A stretch of DNA of 64,000 nt from Cyprinodon diabolis (Eukaryota; Chordata; Actinopteri; Cyprinodontiformes; Cyprinodontidae). The position numbers and the translations under genes were made by a program. The notes below the pieces were generated by a model. That model had not been told where the DNA came from, searched no databases, and saw only the letters and a list, made by a program, of their open reading frames with translations. This document shows, piece by piece, positions 1-17,428 of the stretch (position 1 is the first letter of the stretch; each line of letters starts with the position of its first letter). The DNA lies in NCBI GenBank assembly GCA_030533445.1, contig CM060073.1:38271428-38335427 (forward strand), given 5' to 3'.

Positions 1-227
1 GATTAATAAATCAAATTCAAATTTTCTCTTTAATAATTCAATTCAAAATGTATGATTATAAAAAGTCTTCAAATTGGATTTCAAATTTTATGTTTAAACA
101 TAAAATTTGAAAGGACTGTTTTTCGTTTTCAGTGACTCTTTAGTTCTTCCATACCACGGCCAGGTTGGAATATCTGTAATGAGGGCAGCTTTTAGTTACC
201 TTCATTAAAGATACTGGACTCTTTATA

Positions 228-256
228 CACTATATTGCCAAAAGTATTTGCTCACC
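228..256 (+). repeat. Left terminal inverted repeat of Tc1-like element
   Basis: This 29 bp repeat is identical to the reverse complement of 1447-1475. The two ends diverge immediately inside it, so this family has short TIRs, unlike the long-TIR copy at 26340. Confidence 0.92.
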
Positions 257-309
257 TGCCTTGACTCACATATGAGCTTAAGTGACATCCCGTTCCTAAT
301 CCATAGGGT

Positions 310-1341
310 TCAATATGACGTCGGTCCACCCTTTGCAGCTAGAACAGCTTCAACTCTTCTGGGAAGGCTGTCCACAAGGTTTAGGAGTGTGTTTATGGGA
401 ATTTTTGACCATTCTTCCAGAAGCGCATTTGTGAGGTCGCACACTGATGTTGGACGAGAAGGCCTGGCTCTCAGTCTCCGCTCTAATTCATCCCAAAGGT
501 GTTCTATCGGGTTGAGGTCAGGACTCTGTGCAGGCCAGTCAAGTTCATCCACACCAGACTCTGTCATCCATGTCTTTATGGACCTTGCTTTGTGCACTGG
601 TGCACAGTCATGTTGGAAGAGGAAGGGGCCAGCTCCAAACTGTTCCCACAAAGTTGGGAGCATGGAATTGTCCAAAATGTCTTGGTATGCTGAAGCATTC
701 AGAGTTCCTTTCACTGGAACTAAGGGGCCAAGCCCAGCTCCTGAAAAACAACCCCACACCATAATCCCCCCTCCACCAAACTTTACACTTGGCACAATGC
801 AGTCAGACAAGTACCGTTCTCCTGGCAACCGCCAAACCCAGACCCGTCCATCAGATTGCCAGATGGAGAAGCGCGATTCGTCACTCCAGAGAACGCGTCT
901 CCACTGCTCTAGAGTCCAGTGGCGGCGTGCTTTACACCACCGCATCCGACGCTTTGCATTGCACTTGGTTATGTATGGCTTGGATGCAGCTGCTCGACCA
1001 TGGAAACCCATTCCATGAAGCTCTCTGCGCACTGTTCTTGAGCTAATCTGAAGGCCACATGAAGTTTGGAGGTCTGTAGTGATTGACTCTGCAGAAAGTT
1101 GGCGACCTCTTCGCACTATGCGCTTCAGCATCCGCTGACCCCGCTCCGTCAGTTTACGTGGCCTACCACTTCGTGGCTGAGTTGCTGTCGTTCCCAAACA
1201 CTTCCATTTTCTTATAATACAGCTGACAGTTGACTGTGGAATATTTAGGAGCGAGGAAATTTCACGACTGGATTTGTTGCACAGGTGGCATCCTATCACA
1301 GTTCCACGCTGGAATTCACTGAGCTCCTGAGAGCGACCCAT
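310..1341 (-). CDS. Tc1-family DD34E transposase, open frame of 343 aa
   Basis: This enzyme cuts and pastes its own element by binding the TIRs and inserting at TA. The start at 1341 ([13 protein letters not shown]) is chosen because it matches where the family's proteins begin; the frame stays open upstream to 1503, but that part runs through TIR-flanking DNA. In order: two N-terminal helix-turn-helix units (about residues 1-110) separated by a GRPRK motif near residue 60, then the catalytic domain. The triad is visible as D154 (WSDESRF), D245 (QHDCAPVH) and E280 ([10 protein letters not shown]), with exactly 34 residues between the second and third. The glycine-rich box [12 protein letters not shown] is present. 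The protein ends GGPTSY before TGA at 310-312. No stop or frameshift is seen, so it may still be functional. Promoter and expression are unknown. Confidence 0.9.
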   Translation of the reverse strand: MGRSQELSEFQRGTVIGCHLCNKSSREISSLLNIPQSTVSCIIRKWKCLGTTATQPRSGRPRKLTERGQRMLKRIVRRGRQLSAESITTDLQTSCGLQISSRTVRRELHGMGFHGRAAASKPYITKCNAKRRMRWCKARRHWTLEQWRRVLWSDESRFSIWQSDGRVWVWRLPGERYLSDCIVPSVKFGGGGIMVWGCFSGAGLGPLVPVKGTLNASAYQDILDNSMLPTLWEQFGAGPFLFQHDCAPVHKARSIKTWMTESGVDELDWPAQSPDLNPIEHLWDELERRLRARPSRPTSVCDLTNALLEEWSKIPINTLLNLVDSLPRRVEAVLAAKGGPTSY

Positions 1342-1446
1342 TCTTTCACAAATGTTTGTAAAAACAGTCTGCATGCCTAGGTGCTTGAATTTATACACCT
1401 GTGGCCATGGAAGTGATTGGAACACCTGATTCCAATAATTTGGATG

Positions 1447-1475
1447 GGTGAGCAAATACTTTTGGCAATATAGTG
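1447..1475 (-). repeat. Right terminal inverted repeat of Tc1-like element
   Basis: Perfect 29 bp partner of 228-256, followed by the TA target duplication at 1476-1477. Confidence 0.92.
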
Positions 1476-1540
1476 TACCATTAATGAGAGTTTTCCCCAA
1501 CACAATATTGTGTATTTATTATTGTATGTCTGCAGTGCTT

Positions 1541-1580
1541 AGAATGAATGAATGAATATATATATATATATATATATATA
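1541..1580. repeat. Compound microsatellite (AATG)n-(TA)n
   Basis: Several AATG units run directly into about 12 TA units, just downstream of the Tc1-like element in the presumed hspb11 intron. Confidence 0.9.
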
Positions 1581-1700
1581 GTATGCATTGTTTACTAGCT
1601 CAGTTGATCGTTGATAAAATGCAAATGCATGATATATTAATTTAACTCGCATCATTCTCCATCTTTATTTAATAATTTTTTTTTATTTGTTCTGTCACAG

Positions 1701-1769
1701 TCAAGCATCTAAAGATAGAAAAGAATACGTCACCAAGTGCTGCTCAGTTTGAGCCTGTCGTAGAGAAAG
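1701..1769 (+). CDS. hspb11: hspb11 exon (third from last boundary seen), starts phase 1
   Basis: The acceptor TCTGTCACAG ends at 1700 and the donor GTAAGG starts at 1770. The exon encodes KHLKIEKNTS through VVEK and leaves one base for the next codon. Confidence 0.85.
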
Positions 1770-2087
1770 GTAAGGTAATATTAATCCTACTTACTGTCTT
1801 TTTATATTCAAGTAATTAAATACAAAGTTAGTTTCTTATTTTCTTTGCAGAGTTGGAGCGCACAGAGGGACATCTTCAGTCCAATATTATTTCAGTAAGT
1901 AGTTCAGAGAATAGTCTTTTCAAAAGCCTCTAATTGTGTTAAATTATGAATCCCGGAGCTTATTCATCTATGCGTTTTTTTCTTCTTCTTTTAGCTAAAT
2001 GGAAGCAGTGCAACCCACCTTCGCTTTATCATCACTGAAGGATATGACCACTTTATAGCAGTTCACAGAGTCAGTGTAAAAAATTAA
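1701..2087 (+). CDS. hspb11: hspb11 (IFT25), last three coding exons, 5' part outside window
   Basis: HSPB11/IFT25 is a small jelly-roll (DOC/F5-F8C-like) subunit of the IFT-B complex. It pairs with IFT27 in cilia and is linked to Hedgehog-signal transport. The coding exons are 1701-1769, 1851-1894 and 1995-2087. The junctions have consensus acceptors (CACAG, TGCAG, TTTAG) and donors (GTAAGG, GTAAGT), and the phases match across both introns. The joined peptide reads KHLKIEKNTSPSAAQFEP, then ELERTEGHLQSN, then ATHLRFIITEGYDHFIAVHR. It lines up with the C-terminal half of vertebrate IFT25 (LKIEKSTS, HTEGQLQ, SATYLRFII, DHFASVHSVS in the human protein as I recall it). The stop TAA is at 2085-2087. 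The tail seems about ten residues shorter than in human. The first codon is split, with one base in an exon left of the window. The intact Tc1-like element lies upstream in antisense orientation. Confidence 0.88.
1851..1894 (+). CDS. hspb11: hspb11 penultimate coding exon
   Basis: A 44 bp micro-exon between TTCTTTGCAG and GTAAGT. It encodes ELERTEGHLQSNIIS and ends in phase 0. The flanking introns are only 81 and 100 bp. Confidence 0.85.
1995..2087 (+). CDS. hspb11: hspb11 terminal coding exon
   Basis: It follows the acceptor CTTCTTTTAG. Its 30 codons include ATHLRFIITEGYDHF, the most conserved C-terminal strand region of IFT25, followed by TAA. Confidence 0.88.
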   Translation, partial: LNGSSATHLRFIITEGYDHFIAVHRVSVKN

Positions 2088-2128
2088 AAATCTGTTATTT
2101 TTATAACCCTTTAAGTTAACATGTATAT

Positions 2129-2134
2129 AATAAA
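2129..2134 (+). terminator. Polyadenylation signal AATAAA, probable hspb11 3' end
   Basis: A canonical AATAAA lies 42 bp after the hspb11 stop codon, which would give a very short 3' UTR. A downstream GU-rich stretch (TGTATCTGTGT) follows. Confidence 0.5.
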
Positions 2135-2493
2135 TGTATCTGTGTAACACCATTGTGCATACATTTTAATGTGAATAGTAATCACCCTAAGCTTATTGCA
2201 TCTGTTGACAAATAATTTAAAGTGATGAAATTTGTTTAGTTTGGTCTCTATTTCAAAACTTTTTTACATTTTCTTGTTATGTAACGTTATGGACTCACTT
2301 GTAAAGCATTCTGTCCTGCATTCCACTGTCCCTGATAATTTCACAAGCTGATAGTTGGCAAAGCTTTAGAATAAAAGGTTTGGATTGTGTTGAATGGCAG
2401 ACTTCCTTACAAAAGAATGTCTTTCTCTCTGAGTGAGAGATAGAGCTAATAAATTATTTTCAGCAGCAGGGCTTTGAATTTGCTTTAGCACTG

Positions 2494-2535
2494 CCCCCCC
2501 CCCCCCCCCGCCCCCCCCCCCCCCCCCCCCCCCCC
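2494..2535. repeat. Poly-C tract, 42 bp with a single G
   Basis: A run of C broken only by one G at 2510, followed by CCACC-rich sequence. Length in the assembly may be unreliable. Confidence 0.9.
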
Positions 2536-4329
2536 ACCACCAACCTGCCTGCCCACCAGCCAGGAGCGATATCCTCCAACGTAAGGTTTATCCTCCCTAT
2601 GGACCGCAGTAATCATTGGATATGCTGCTGGTGGTGGGCTTGGGAAACCAAATGACTTCATAGAAGCTGAAACTTTATTTATCCCAACTAATGTACCTAA
2701 GTCTTGCTCCTACATCCCTCTCACACACACACACACCTTATTGCACTGAAACACCTCTCTCTCCGCAGTATCAAACCCCATTGCCGTTTCAACACGTCAG
2801 GAGCCAAAGGCTTCGGCGGCCTGCAAGGCCCCTTTGGGACTCTTCCTTCAATTACTTGCTGACTGCAGAGGAGCTTGGGAAATTTGCAAACCCTGTGTTT
2901 GCTAAAGCCCGGTCTGCATACAAGCCTCTGTGTAAACTAATAAAATATGAAATACGTGCCTGAATAACTAGCCCCCTGATATTTTGGAGCAACTAATTGC
3001 TCAGGGATATGGCAGGGTTATAGCACATTTGAGTATCTGAGTGTGCAGTGAGTAATGAGGGCAAGGTAGAAACTGATACAGTGTTATTGACTCATTCATT
3101 ATTTAAGTATAGAGTATTTACTATAATCCTAAAAGTGACTGTTTGGTGTGAAATAGATCAAACTTGTCCTTGGTCCATTATTTGTTTGATGTTTAAGATT
3201 ATGAATGTTTTATGTTTGCTGTCAGTGAAATGAAAAAAGAAACAAACAAAAAAAAAACCCAACAGAGATCTTTAATTTAAATGCGAAGCAGGTCTGCAGC
3301 AGCACCACTCTGTAACTAATGAATTCAGACCTTTTTTGTGCTTAACTGTCAGCCGATCAGGAGAATCACAGCAGGATATGAGAGCATCATTATCATGTCA
3401 CAGCAGGGCAGGCAGGGCCAAGTTACCACCGAGTGTCCTCTGACGGCTGCCTGTCCCAATCATCCAGGGACATCTGCTAGGCAGAATTTCTGTGAAAAGT
3501 GATGCTGATCGTGACCTTATGAAGAAAAAAAAAACACCTCAGCTGAACTGATTCTAATTTGGGTTTTGAAACATGAAACAAAGAAAAGTGCAAAAACTCA
3601 AGCAAGGATCAGCGTGCAGCAAATGGGTCCGTGGAAATTCTGTTGGCTACTTTGAGGGAAAATATCCCCATCCTCACGACTCCTATTTTCTTTCATGCCA
3701 AACCAATTTGTGTTATCTCTTCAGTGTATACCCCCCCACCCAACCTCATTCAGTCGTTCGTCCCCCCTCCCTTCTTGTCACAAGCACCAACAATGGGCCT
3801 TAATTTGATTTCGGCGTTGATTTGGTCCCATCAGCTCATTTATGACAGAAGCAGAGACGCAGCGAGTTGTTGTGTGAGGAAGGAAGCGCTGCCAAAACGC
3901 ATTTACTACATAATTAGACAGCGAGGGAAACAATATTCTTACTTAAGTTCCAAGAGCAATAGATAATGTAATGAGGGACAAAGAGTCTTGTCGGAGAGAG
4001 GTTTGAGTAAGATGACTTTTAGCATTTGCTTGAAAAGTAGCATTTTTTTTTAAACCATAAAACAATTTCCTATGTAGAAATGGTCTAGGTCTAGAGGCAC
4101 TATTTGGTGACTCTCAACCATTGGGACACAGACTACTCCTTGAGATGTGGTTGCAGACAGCATATTTGGAATATTTAGGCCTCCAAACCCCAAAAACACC
4201 AAACCATCAGCAAATTAGGGGTGGGTGCATCAATGCACCATACTGGCAGACATTATATAACAACAAAAGAAAAAAAAGGATGGAAAAATTTAAAGCAACA
4301 TTCTTGATAAGACGATGAAAGGAGGGATT
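2536..4329. other. Intergenic, no gene seen; possible conserved non-coding blocks
   Basis: Short open frames occur at 2691-2963 and 3573-3966 but lack codon structure or family similarity. The stretches 2760-3060 and 3290-3980 are compositionally balanced, non-repetitive and unlike the surrounding AT-rich DNA. That is the usual look of conserved non-coding elements, but this cannot be decided from one sequence. Confidence 0.4.
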
Positions 4330-4445
4330 TCTCTGGCTGACAGTGATCCCAAACACACAGCCAAGGAAAGTGTTGATTTCTGTGAAAGAAAATAAAGCCG
4401 CTAGGATGTCTCTGTCATGCTGACTGGAATCCAAATGAAAGAGAT
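4330..4445 (+). mobile_element. Decayed Tc1-like transposase fragment
   Basis: The stretch near 4341-4366 reads as the Tc1 box DPKHTAK, which contains the second catalytic region (GTGATCCCAAACACACAGCC), followed by degenerate sequence. No frame or ends survive. Confidence 0.55.
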
Positions 4446-4789
4446 CAGGGTGCATAGAGAAGATCTCTAGAAACATAAAGAGTTGCAGAGAGTTTGTCTG
4501 GTACAGAAGGTCAAATCAAGCTTAAGCAATGGATGTTGCTAATGTCTACAAACAAATGTTTTTTTGTTGTTAAATTATTATTTATTATAAAATTTGATTT
4601 TACATATTTTATGTATTTCACTGCGATATTCACCTTCATTATATATAATTTCCTTAATAAACATTTTGATTTCTGTGCGATTATAAACACACTAACTTGG
4701 TGTAGGACTAGTTAGTCAATCTTTCTTTAAGATATTTTTACACAGCAATGCGATCTTGAACCTATTCTTGAAATTGATTAGTGTCTGGG

Positions 4790-4872
<83 letters not shown>

Positions 4873-5533
4873 TCATCACATTGATTTGCCCTTATTTTTT
4901 CATTAGTACCACTTGGTCCTTTTTCCTTTGTTAGATTATTCTTTAGTCTTTCTTTTTTGCTCACCTAATGTGGTTCTGTTTTTCAATGCTTGTCTTCACA
5001 TTTCTGCTTTTATGTTTCTGGAACTACTGCCTGTGCAGCTCCTTTGTTTTCATTAAAATGAAATGTATTTTTTTGCTTTTAGCTGTCTTACCCTGGAGTT
5101 GGGGATTTCTTTAGGGTTTGCCTCCACATATGCCTTGACAGAAGCTTATAATAAAGTGATGTGAAGGTCTTATCAGTCACTCGGGTTTCTCAGCCCGTGG
5201 TCACAGCACCTCAGTTTCAATAGATTTGTGTGACTCTTAAGCTCCCAGGACTTGCAGAGGTAATGTAAGACTCTGGTGGGTAGCAAGGCAATCTAAACTA
5301 TCCTTTTTTTAACAGATTACTATTCATCTCTCAGTGTTCTCCCTTAGTGTTAAGTGAATGGAGAGGGAACATTTTGTTCCTTCTTGATATAAACCTTGAT
5401 AGCTTAGTGAAAGATTGTTTTCCTTTAAAACTATAATCCACTGAACCATGTTCATAAAAAAGGCAGTAAATTGGTTATAAATATTTTGGTTCTTTGCATT
5501 TAAGTGATTTGTACTGCAGACTTGCAGTGCATG
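4446..5533. other. Intergenic, no gene seen
   Basis: AT-rich DNA containing the long (AT)n tract at 4793-4870. Nothing else was recognised. Confidence 0.5.
4793..4870. repeat. (AT)n microsatellite, about 76 bp
   Basis: Uninterrupted alternating AT after a CACA lead-in, ending at CATCATCA. A long perfect tract like this is likely to vary in length. Confidence 0.95.
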
Positions 5534-6466
5534 AAAAACTATTCAGACTCCTTTAAACATTTTCCAGTGTTTTCATGTTAAAACAATAGATCTTGTATTA
5601 GTTTAAACAGACCAACAAAGAATAGTGCACAACTATTATTTTTTGTGTAGACAGATTCTCCCTAACTTTCTGTCAATCACTGTGAATCTTCCAGTTACCA
5701 TGTGTATGGCCATTTTGACTATCATCCTGATAAATGCTCCAATCAATACCTTCAAATTACTCACAGATTACAAACAATAGGTTCTATTTCCTGACGATGT
5801 CATCTTTGAAGTAATACCTTCCACCTTAAAGGTATAGTGGAGGATGTTCTTTTTCCAGGTGGACCATCAAAATAAGTTGTCCTCCTAATTGTCAGTCATT
5901 CTGGTGATATGTTTATGTAAGGCCATTATACGTGCTCGTCCCCATTTTCACTTACACCGTACATTTGTACTACTGGTGAGTCTGACATAGTGGAAAAATG
6001 ACAAATCTTCTTTTGGAATGTAAGGTTGTAAGAGTGATGCAAATAGCAACTTTTGAATAGAGCGTGCACGAGGAGAATTTATTTTAAAAGCGTTGAGGGC
6101 GGGTCTTTTAAAAATTTCGCGGAAATCGTCCACTATACCTTTAAGTTAATGACTGTACTCACAGAGTGTTTCAAAAAAAAAAAAAAACGGACCCAGATGG
6201 TGATTGGGATCATCACCAAAATTAAATAGATTGTTCCTTGGACTGAGGTGCACCTTTGGTAAAAAATGTATTAAAATCCATTTGTTACTTTTAAAGTTAT
6301 ACTGTAACAAACAGAAAACCCAAAGATTTGTAATTGGAAAATGTTGAAATACTATGCACCATTACCACTCCTTAATTATACATTAACTTGTGTTTATTTA
6401 TTACATAAAGTCCTTATATAATGCAAGAAAAAACTTTGGAAAACTTCAAAGGGGTTTGAATATCTC
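5534..6466. mobile_element. Mariner/Tc1-like MITE, decayed, with a nested MITE
   Basis: The left end (5534-5574, ATTCAGACTCCTTTAAACAT) and the reverse complement of the right end (6425-6465, ATTCAAACCCCTTTGAAGTT) match over about 40 bp with scattered differences. They define imperfect TIRs of an element without coding capacity. The interior is interrupted by the TTAA element at 5830-6140. Exact ends are approximate. Confidence 0.6.
5830..6140. mobile_element. TTAA-target MITE (311 bp) with AGGTATAGTGGA ends
   Basis: The left end AGGTATAGTGGA is the perfect reverse complement of the right end TCCACTATACCT. Both are flanked by TTAA (5826-5829 and 6141-6144), the target used by piggyBac-type transposases. 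No coding sequence. A shorter relative lies at 37605-37774. Confidence 0.8.
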
Positions 6467-7180
6467 AGCATTCCTCTTTCTTTAAGCTCATTTTAAGTTA
6501 TATTGTGTCATTCCCAAATGACTGAGAATAAATCCCACCAGGAAGGTGATTTCCCCATGGGCCTCGTCAAAGGCACGTCACTAAGAAACCGCCATCTAAG
6601 CATCTTTACTAGATCCATGAAAGAGCTAAATTTACTCCTCCTGGTGAGGAGGATTATATACTCTACCTTAAAACAAAGGATGAGTCCCACATCACAGCAC
6701 ATCATCAGTCCAGCTTCTTCTTGTTTAAACAAAACAACGCAGCTAAGATAACAGCACATAGATCAAAAATCACTGTGGATTTTGTGCTAATTTGTTCCAA
6801 TCTCAATTAGCAACAAAGTCAAAATAGAAATCTCTGGATTTTAATGTAAACCTCTCATTTGGGAGTACAAGTTTTCACCTGGCTTTCTCACAGTTTCCTA
6901 AAAATGACACCAGTCCCATAGAGGTCTGTTTGATGAGTAGGTACGCCCATCAGCTGGAGGTCAGCAATAAAGGGTCATTTTTTATGGACAGCCTGTCTAA
7001 CGTCTTAGCATTCTCTCTTACAAGTTTCCTGTTAGAAAATTGTTCTAATAATGCTAACAAAATCACAGTTTGGTCAAGTTACTGTCAGAGGAAAAAAAGT
7101 TTTATTGTGTTTCTAAATGGTGTAAGTAGATATACTTACTTACTTACTTATATACTTACTATAAGTAGATATATTGGGGG
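6467..7180. other. Intergenic, no gene seen
   Basis: AT-rich DNA. An imperfect (TACT)n microsatellite occupies about 7128-7160, next to the SINE start. Overlapping short open frames on both strands around 6503-6759 look like chance. Confidence 0.5.
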
Positions 7181-8062
7181 GGGGTTCAGGTGGCGCAATG
7201 GTTAGCGCATACGACCCATGTACGTAGGCCTTGGTCCTCGACACAGCCGACCCGGGTTTGAATCTGACCAGTAGTCATTTGCAGAGGCATAGCCAGAAAA
7301 TCCTAATAGGGGTGGCCAATCAATAACCAATGTACATCGAGGGGTGGCTTAAAGGCACCAGAACCTCAGGGTCAATCTACACTGTTCCAACAGGAACGAG
7401 CACAACATCCATATTTTCTAAATAAAGACAAACGATACTTTCCTGCGGCCTTTGTTAACAAATGGATGGATATATTTAAACATCTATGCTGTGTAACTAA
7501 AAGGTATAGTGGACAAAATTCTTTCAGGTTTAAGTTCTGGGGCAAACATATTTTAGATTGTCATTACTTTTATCAATAATCATTATGCCAATAAATGATA
7601 TTTAAATCTTCTAACATCCACATTAAATAAAATTTTAAGTTATTATTAAAGTAGTTATTTATCTATGATTTCACTGAAGACTTGCAGAGGCACATCATGT
7701 TATCTTTACCCCAAATAATTCAAAATTTAGTTCTGAAAATAGCATGAATTCTGGAACTATCATCTTTAATGTTTGTATTTTGATGTGCATAATTAACCAC
7801 AGTGTTTCTGTTGTCAAGTAGTTGTTAATATATGAAAAATTTAAATGTTTAATAAGTTTGAACATTCCCCTTCAGAGTGTTACTGCTGCCACCATCTGTA
7901 TTTCAGGGAAACAAATGGTAGGGTGGCCACAGGGGTGGCCAATGATTGGCTAAGGGTGGCCATGGCCACCCCTGGCCCCCCTTTTTAGCTCCGCCCCTGG
8001 TCCTTTGCCGCATGTCTCTCATACTCACTTTCCTGTCAGCCTACTGACGAAAAAACGAGGAA
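7181..8062 (+). mobile_element. tRNA-derived SINE, split by a hAT insertion
   Basis: The head at 7185-7273 is tRNA-like, with an A-box-type TGGCGCAATGGTTAGCGC and a B-box-type GGTTTGAATC, the internal RNA polymerase III promoter. The body resumes at 8000 with TTTGCCGCATGTCTCTC and CCTGTCAGCCTACTGACG, a tail common in teleost SINEs. The 718 bp between is a separate element (7282-7999). Confidence 0.75.
7282..7999. mobile_element. Non-autonomous hAT element nested in the SINE
   Basis: The ends CAGAGGCATAGC and CAGGGGCGGAGC (reverse complement of the right end) form imperfect TIRs. The flanking 8 bp are GTCATTTG (7274-7281) and GTCCTTTG (8000-8007), a hAT-size target duplication with one mismatch. 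GGGGTGGCCAAT-type motifs recur near both ends. No transposase. A decayed relative in opposite orientation lies near 54165. Confidence 0.75.
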
Positions 8063-8778
8063 CTAGTGCTGTAAATATTCAAATAAATAAATAAGATATT
8101 TGGAGAAATTGTCTATATTCACATGCAATAAAACTTTCATAAAGATCAACATTTCCATTGACTAAAGACTGAAAATGCTGGAATAAAGGTTACATTTGAG
8201 GAGATCTAAAGAGTGAGAATAATACACTAAGACTATAAAAGCTTTGCATTTTTAGGAAAACATTTGAAACAATATTTTGCTGTTTGAAATTTGAATTGTT
8301 CAAACTCTTTGCTTTAATAACAGTAAGAGTAAACACTGTGGAAGCATACAGTGGCATGACAACACAGGTTAGAGTTCCCCAGTGTTCATAACACTATATG
8401 TTGTTGTCTTGTTGTCATGCTGGAAAGACAAATGTAAAAGAGATTATAAGGAAACCCTGGTTCTATACGACATCAACCTTACAAAAAACATTTTTCTAAT
8501 TTCAGACAAAATCAAAACTTGTTCCTGTTATAGACAATAATAAAAAATAAACCTATTATACCATAGAAAATCTATCTTTTACTCTTAAACAAGTAAAAAT
8601 AATATCAACATCAATAACTATTTTAATAGTATTGATTATTCTATTATATCACAGTTTTAAATAAATAAACTAAGCTTAAAAAAAAGAATCAGTGCTTTAA
8701 GTGAGTAATTTACAAAAAAAAAACAAAAGATAGAACTGCAATGGCGTTTTTTAAAATAGAAACAAGTGACGGCTCTGA
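8063..8778 (-). other. 3' flank and probable 3' UTR of lzts1
   Basis: AT-rich sequence downstream of the lzts1 stop codon. On the minus strand no AATAAA was found, but ATTAAA variants occur at 8627-8622 and 8318-8313 and could serve as polyadenylation signals. Confidence 0.4.
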
Positions 8779-16315
<7,537 letters not shown>

Positions 16316-16419
16316 GGTCCTGCAAACACAGGTGGGAACTGGTCCTGATGGAAAACTCACAAAATATTGAAGGAGGGACCCGTCTCATGACACTGGGAAA
16401 CTTCTGACGTTAGCCTCAT
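16316..16419 (-). promoter_or_regulatory. lzts1 5' leader segment with two upstream ORFs
   Basis: A splice acceptor (TTTGTCTCACAG) ends at 16420, so the exon carrying the start codon probably begins at 16419. This leader contains an upstream ATG at 16419 (20 codons, stop at 16357) and another at 16388 whose 26-codon frame ends at 16308, overlapping the lzts1 start. A second acceptor (CACCTGTGTTTGCAG) ending at 16320 would remove both. Earlier non-coding exons were not identified. Confidence 0.5.
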
Positions 16420-16628
16420 CTGTGAGACAAAAAAAACAAAACATGTTTATGGTATATTATTATTTTACACTGGTTCATAGTTTTTAATAATTTCTTTGGA
16501 GCTTTTCTTTGGACTTTGGCTGATTTTCTTCACAGATTTTCTGTGCAGATATTGTACCTAAATAACACATCTGTAGTACAGTATGGCTTTTAAAAGTGAT
16601 CAATTTTTGGGAAAGCTTATAAATAACC

Positions 16629-16721
16629 CTTTTATAAGTTACCTGAAAGTAACTTATAAAAGACATTGTACAAAAATTCATTATCATCTAAAAGTGGACC
16701 TGACAACTCTTTTAGATGATA
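16629..16721. repeat. Two adjacent perfect hairpins
   Basis: CTTTTATAAGTTAC (16629-16642) pairs perfectly with 16649-16662 across a 6 nt loop. TATCATCTAAAAG (16682-16694) pairs perfectly with 16709-16721 across a 14 nt loop. They lie just upstream of lzts1 coding exon 1. Confidence 0.85.
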
Positions 16722-17149
16722 GAGTTTTAAAGGGTGTTCGAAGTTTAAATGGAATTACTCATATTGCTGCTTAAGGTGCTGTACCTTGTATTTGTATGTT
16801 GCCATCTTTATCTTTTTAAATGTTTTAATAGGTCGATAATTAGGCCATGAATAAAGGTCAGAATCTAAATGATCCACCCTTTTATTATATTCATAAATCA
16901 GTTATCTTCTGCAGATTCTATTGTTCTAAAGACTTCAAGAGGAGATTCTTTTTTTTGTGTGTGTGTGTCTGGAGTTCATAAATATATTTTTTTATGCCTA
17001 GTTCAAGTTATCAGTTATGTCTTTCATTACCAGACACTTAACTGGTTAATCTATTGAATTTAGGTGTAATTTGAATTCTGATTGTTTTAATCGACAGGGA
17101 TGCATTTGTGGTCAAAGATAAACTTAACAGTTTTATATTAAATTATTTT

Positions 17150-17428
17150 AAATGGTAAATGGCCTGTGCTTTTATTCAAGTCAGGAGACAGGACCAAAGT
17201 CCTATACACTACAGCCATTCACGCACACGCTCATGTTGGTTGATGGTGGTTGATGGTGGCAAGCTACATTGTAGCCACAGCGGCCATGGGGCTCACTGAC
17301 AGAAGCGAATCTGCTGTCGTCGCCACAGGTCCATCTGACCACCATCAGTAGGCAATGGGGGTGAGGTGTTCCGCCCAAGGACACAACAATGTTGAAAGCC
17401 TGCATCTGACCCCACTGTCGCCCCATTT
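17150..17428. repeat. Decayed teleost interspersed repeat (AATGGCCTG family)
   Basis: Begins AAATGGTAAATGGCCTG. Later blocks GGCAAGCTACATTGTAGCC, CTGACCACCATCAGTAGGCAA and CCCAAGGACACAAC occur in an order I know from a very common repeat in fish genomes. Class uncertain. Confidence 0.6.

Larger units (their letters stand above)
228..1475 (-). mobile_element. Tc1-like DNA transposon, apparently complete
   Basis: The element is 1,248 bp, bounded by perfect 29 bp terminal inverted repeats that begin CACTATATTGCCAAAAGTA, with TA on both outer sides (226-227 and 1476-1477), the target duplication made by Tc1/mariner transposases. One uninterrupted transposase frame runs on the minus strand. Family sequences like this are very abundant in teleosts. 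It sits upstream of the first visible hspb11 exon, in antisense orientation, so it is probably an intronic insertion in that gene. With the open frame and matching ends it looks young. Confidence 0.93.

Noticed and set aside
1..225. Sequence after TTTTCGTTTTCAG at 133 as a further hspb11 exon
   Set aside because: Neither open frame following the acceptor-like site resembles the IFT25 segment expected before KHLKIEK, and no matching donor is evident.
248..1018. Long + strand open frame of 256 codons
   Set aside because: It is the antisense of the Tc1-like transposase, which has the catalytic motifs on the minus strand.
2691..2963. 90-codon + strand frame with a good splice acceptor (CTCTCTCTCCGCAG) inside
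   Set aside because: No donor or partner exon, no family similarity, and the acceptor-like stretch is explained by CT-rich sequence.
4793..4870. CRISPR-like or functional array
   Set aside because: It is a simple dinucleotide microsatellite in vertebrate DNA; no spacered repeats occur anywhere in the window.
7185..7273. A true tRNA gene
   Set aside because: The A- and B-box-like motifs belong to a SINE head: the cloverleaf is degenerate and it continues into a SINE body and tail.
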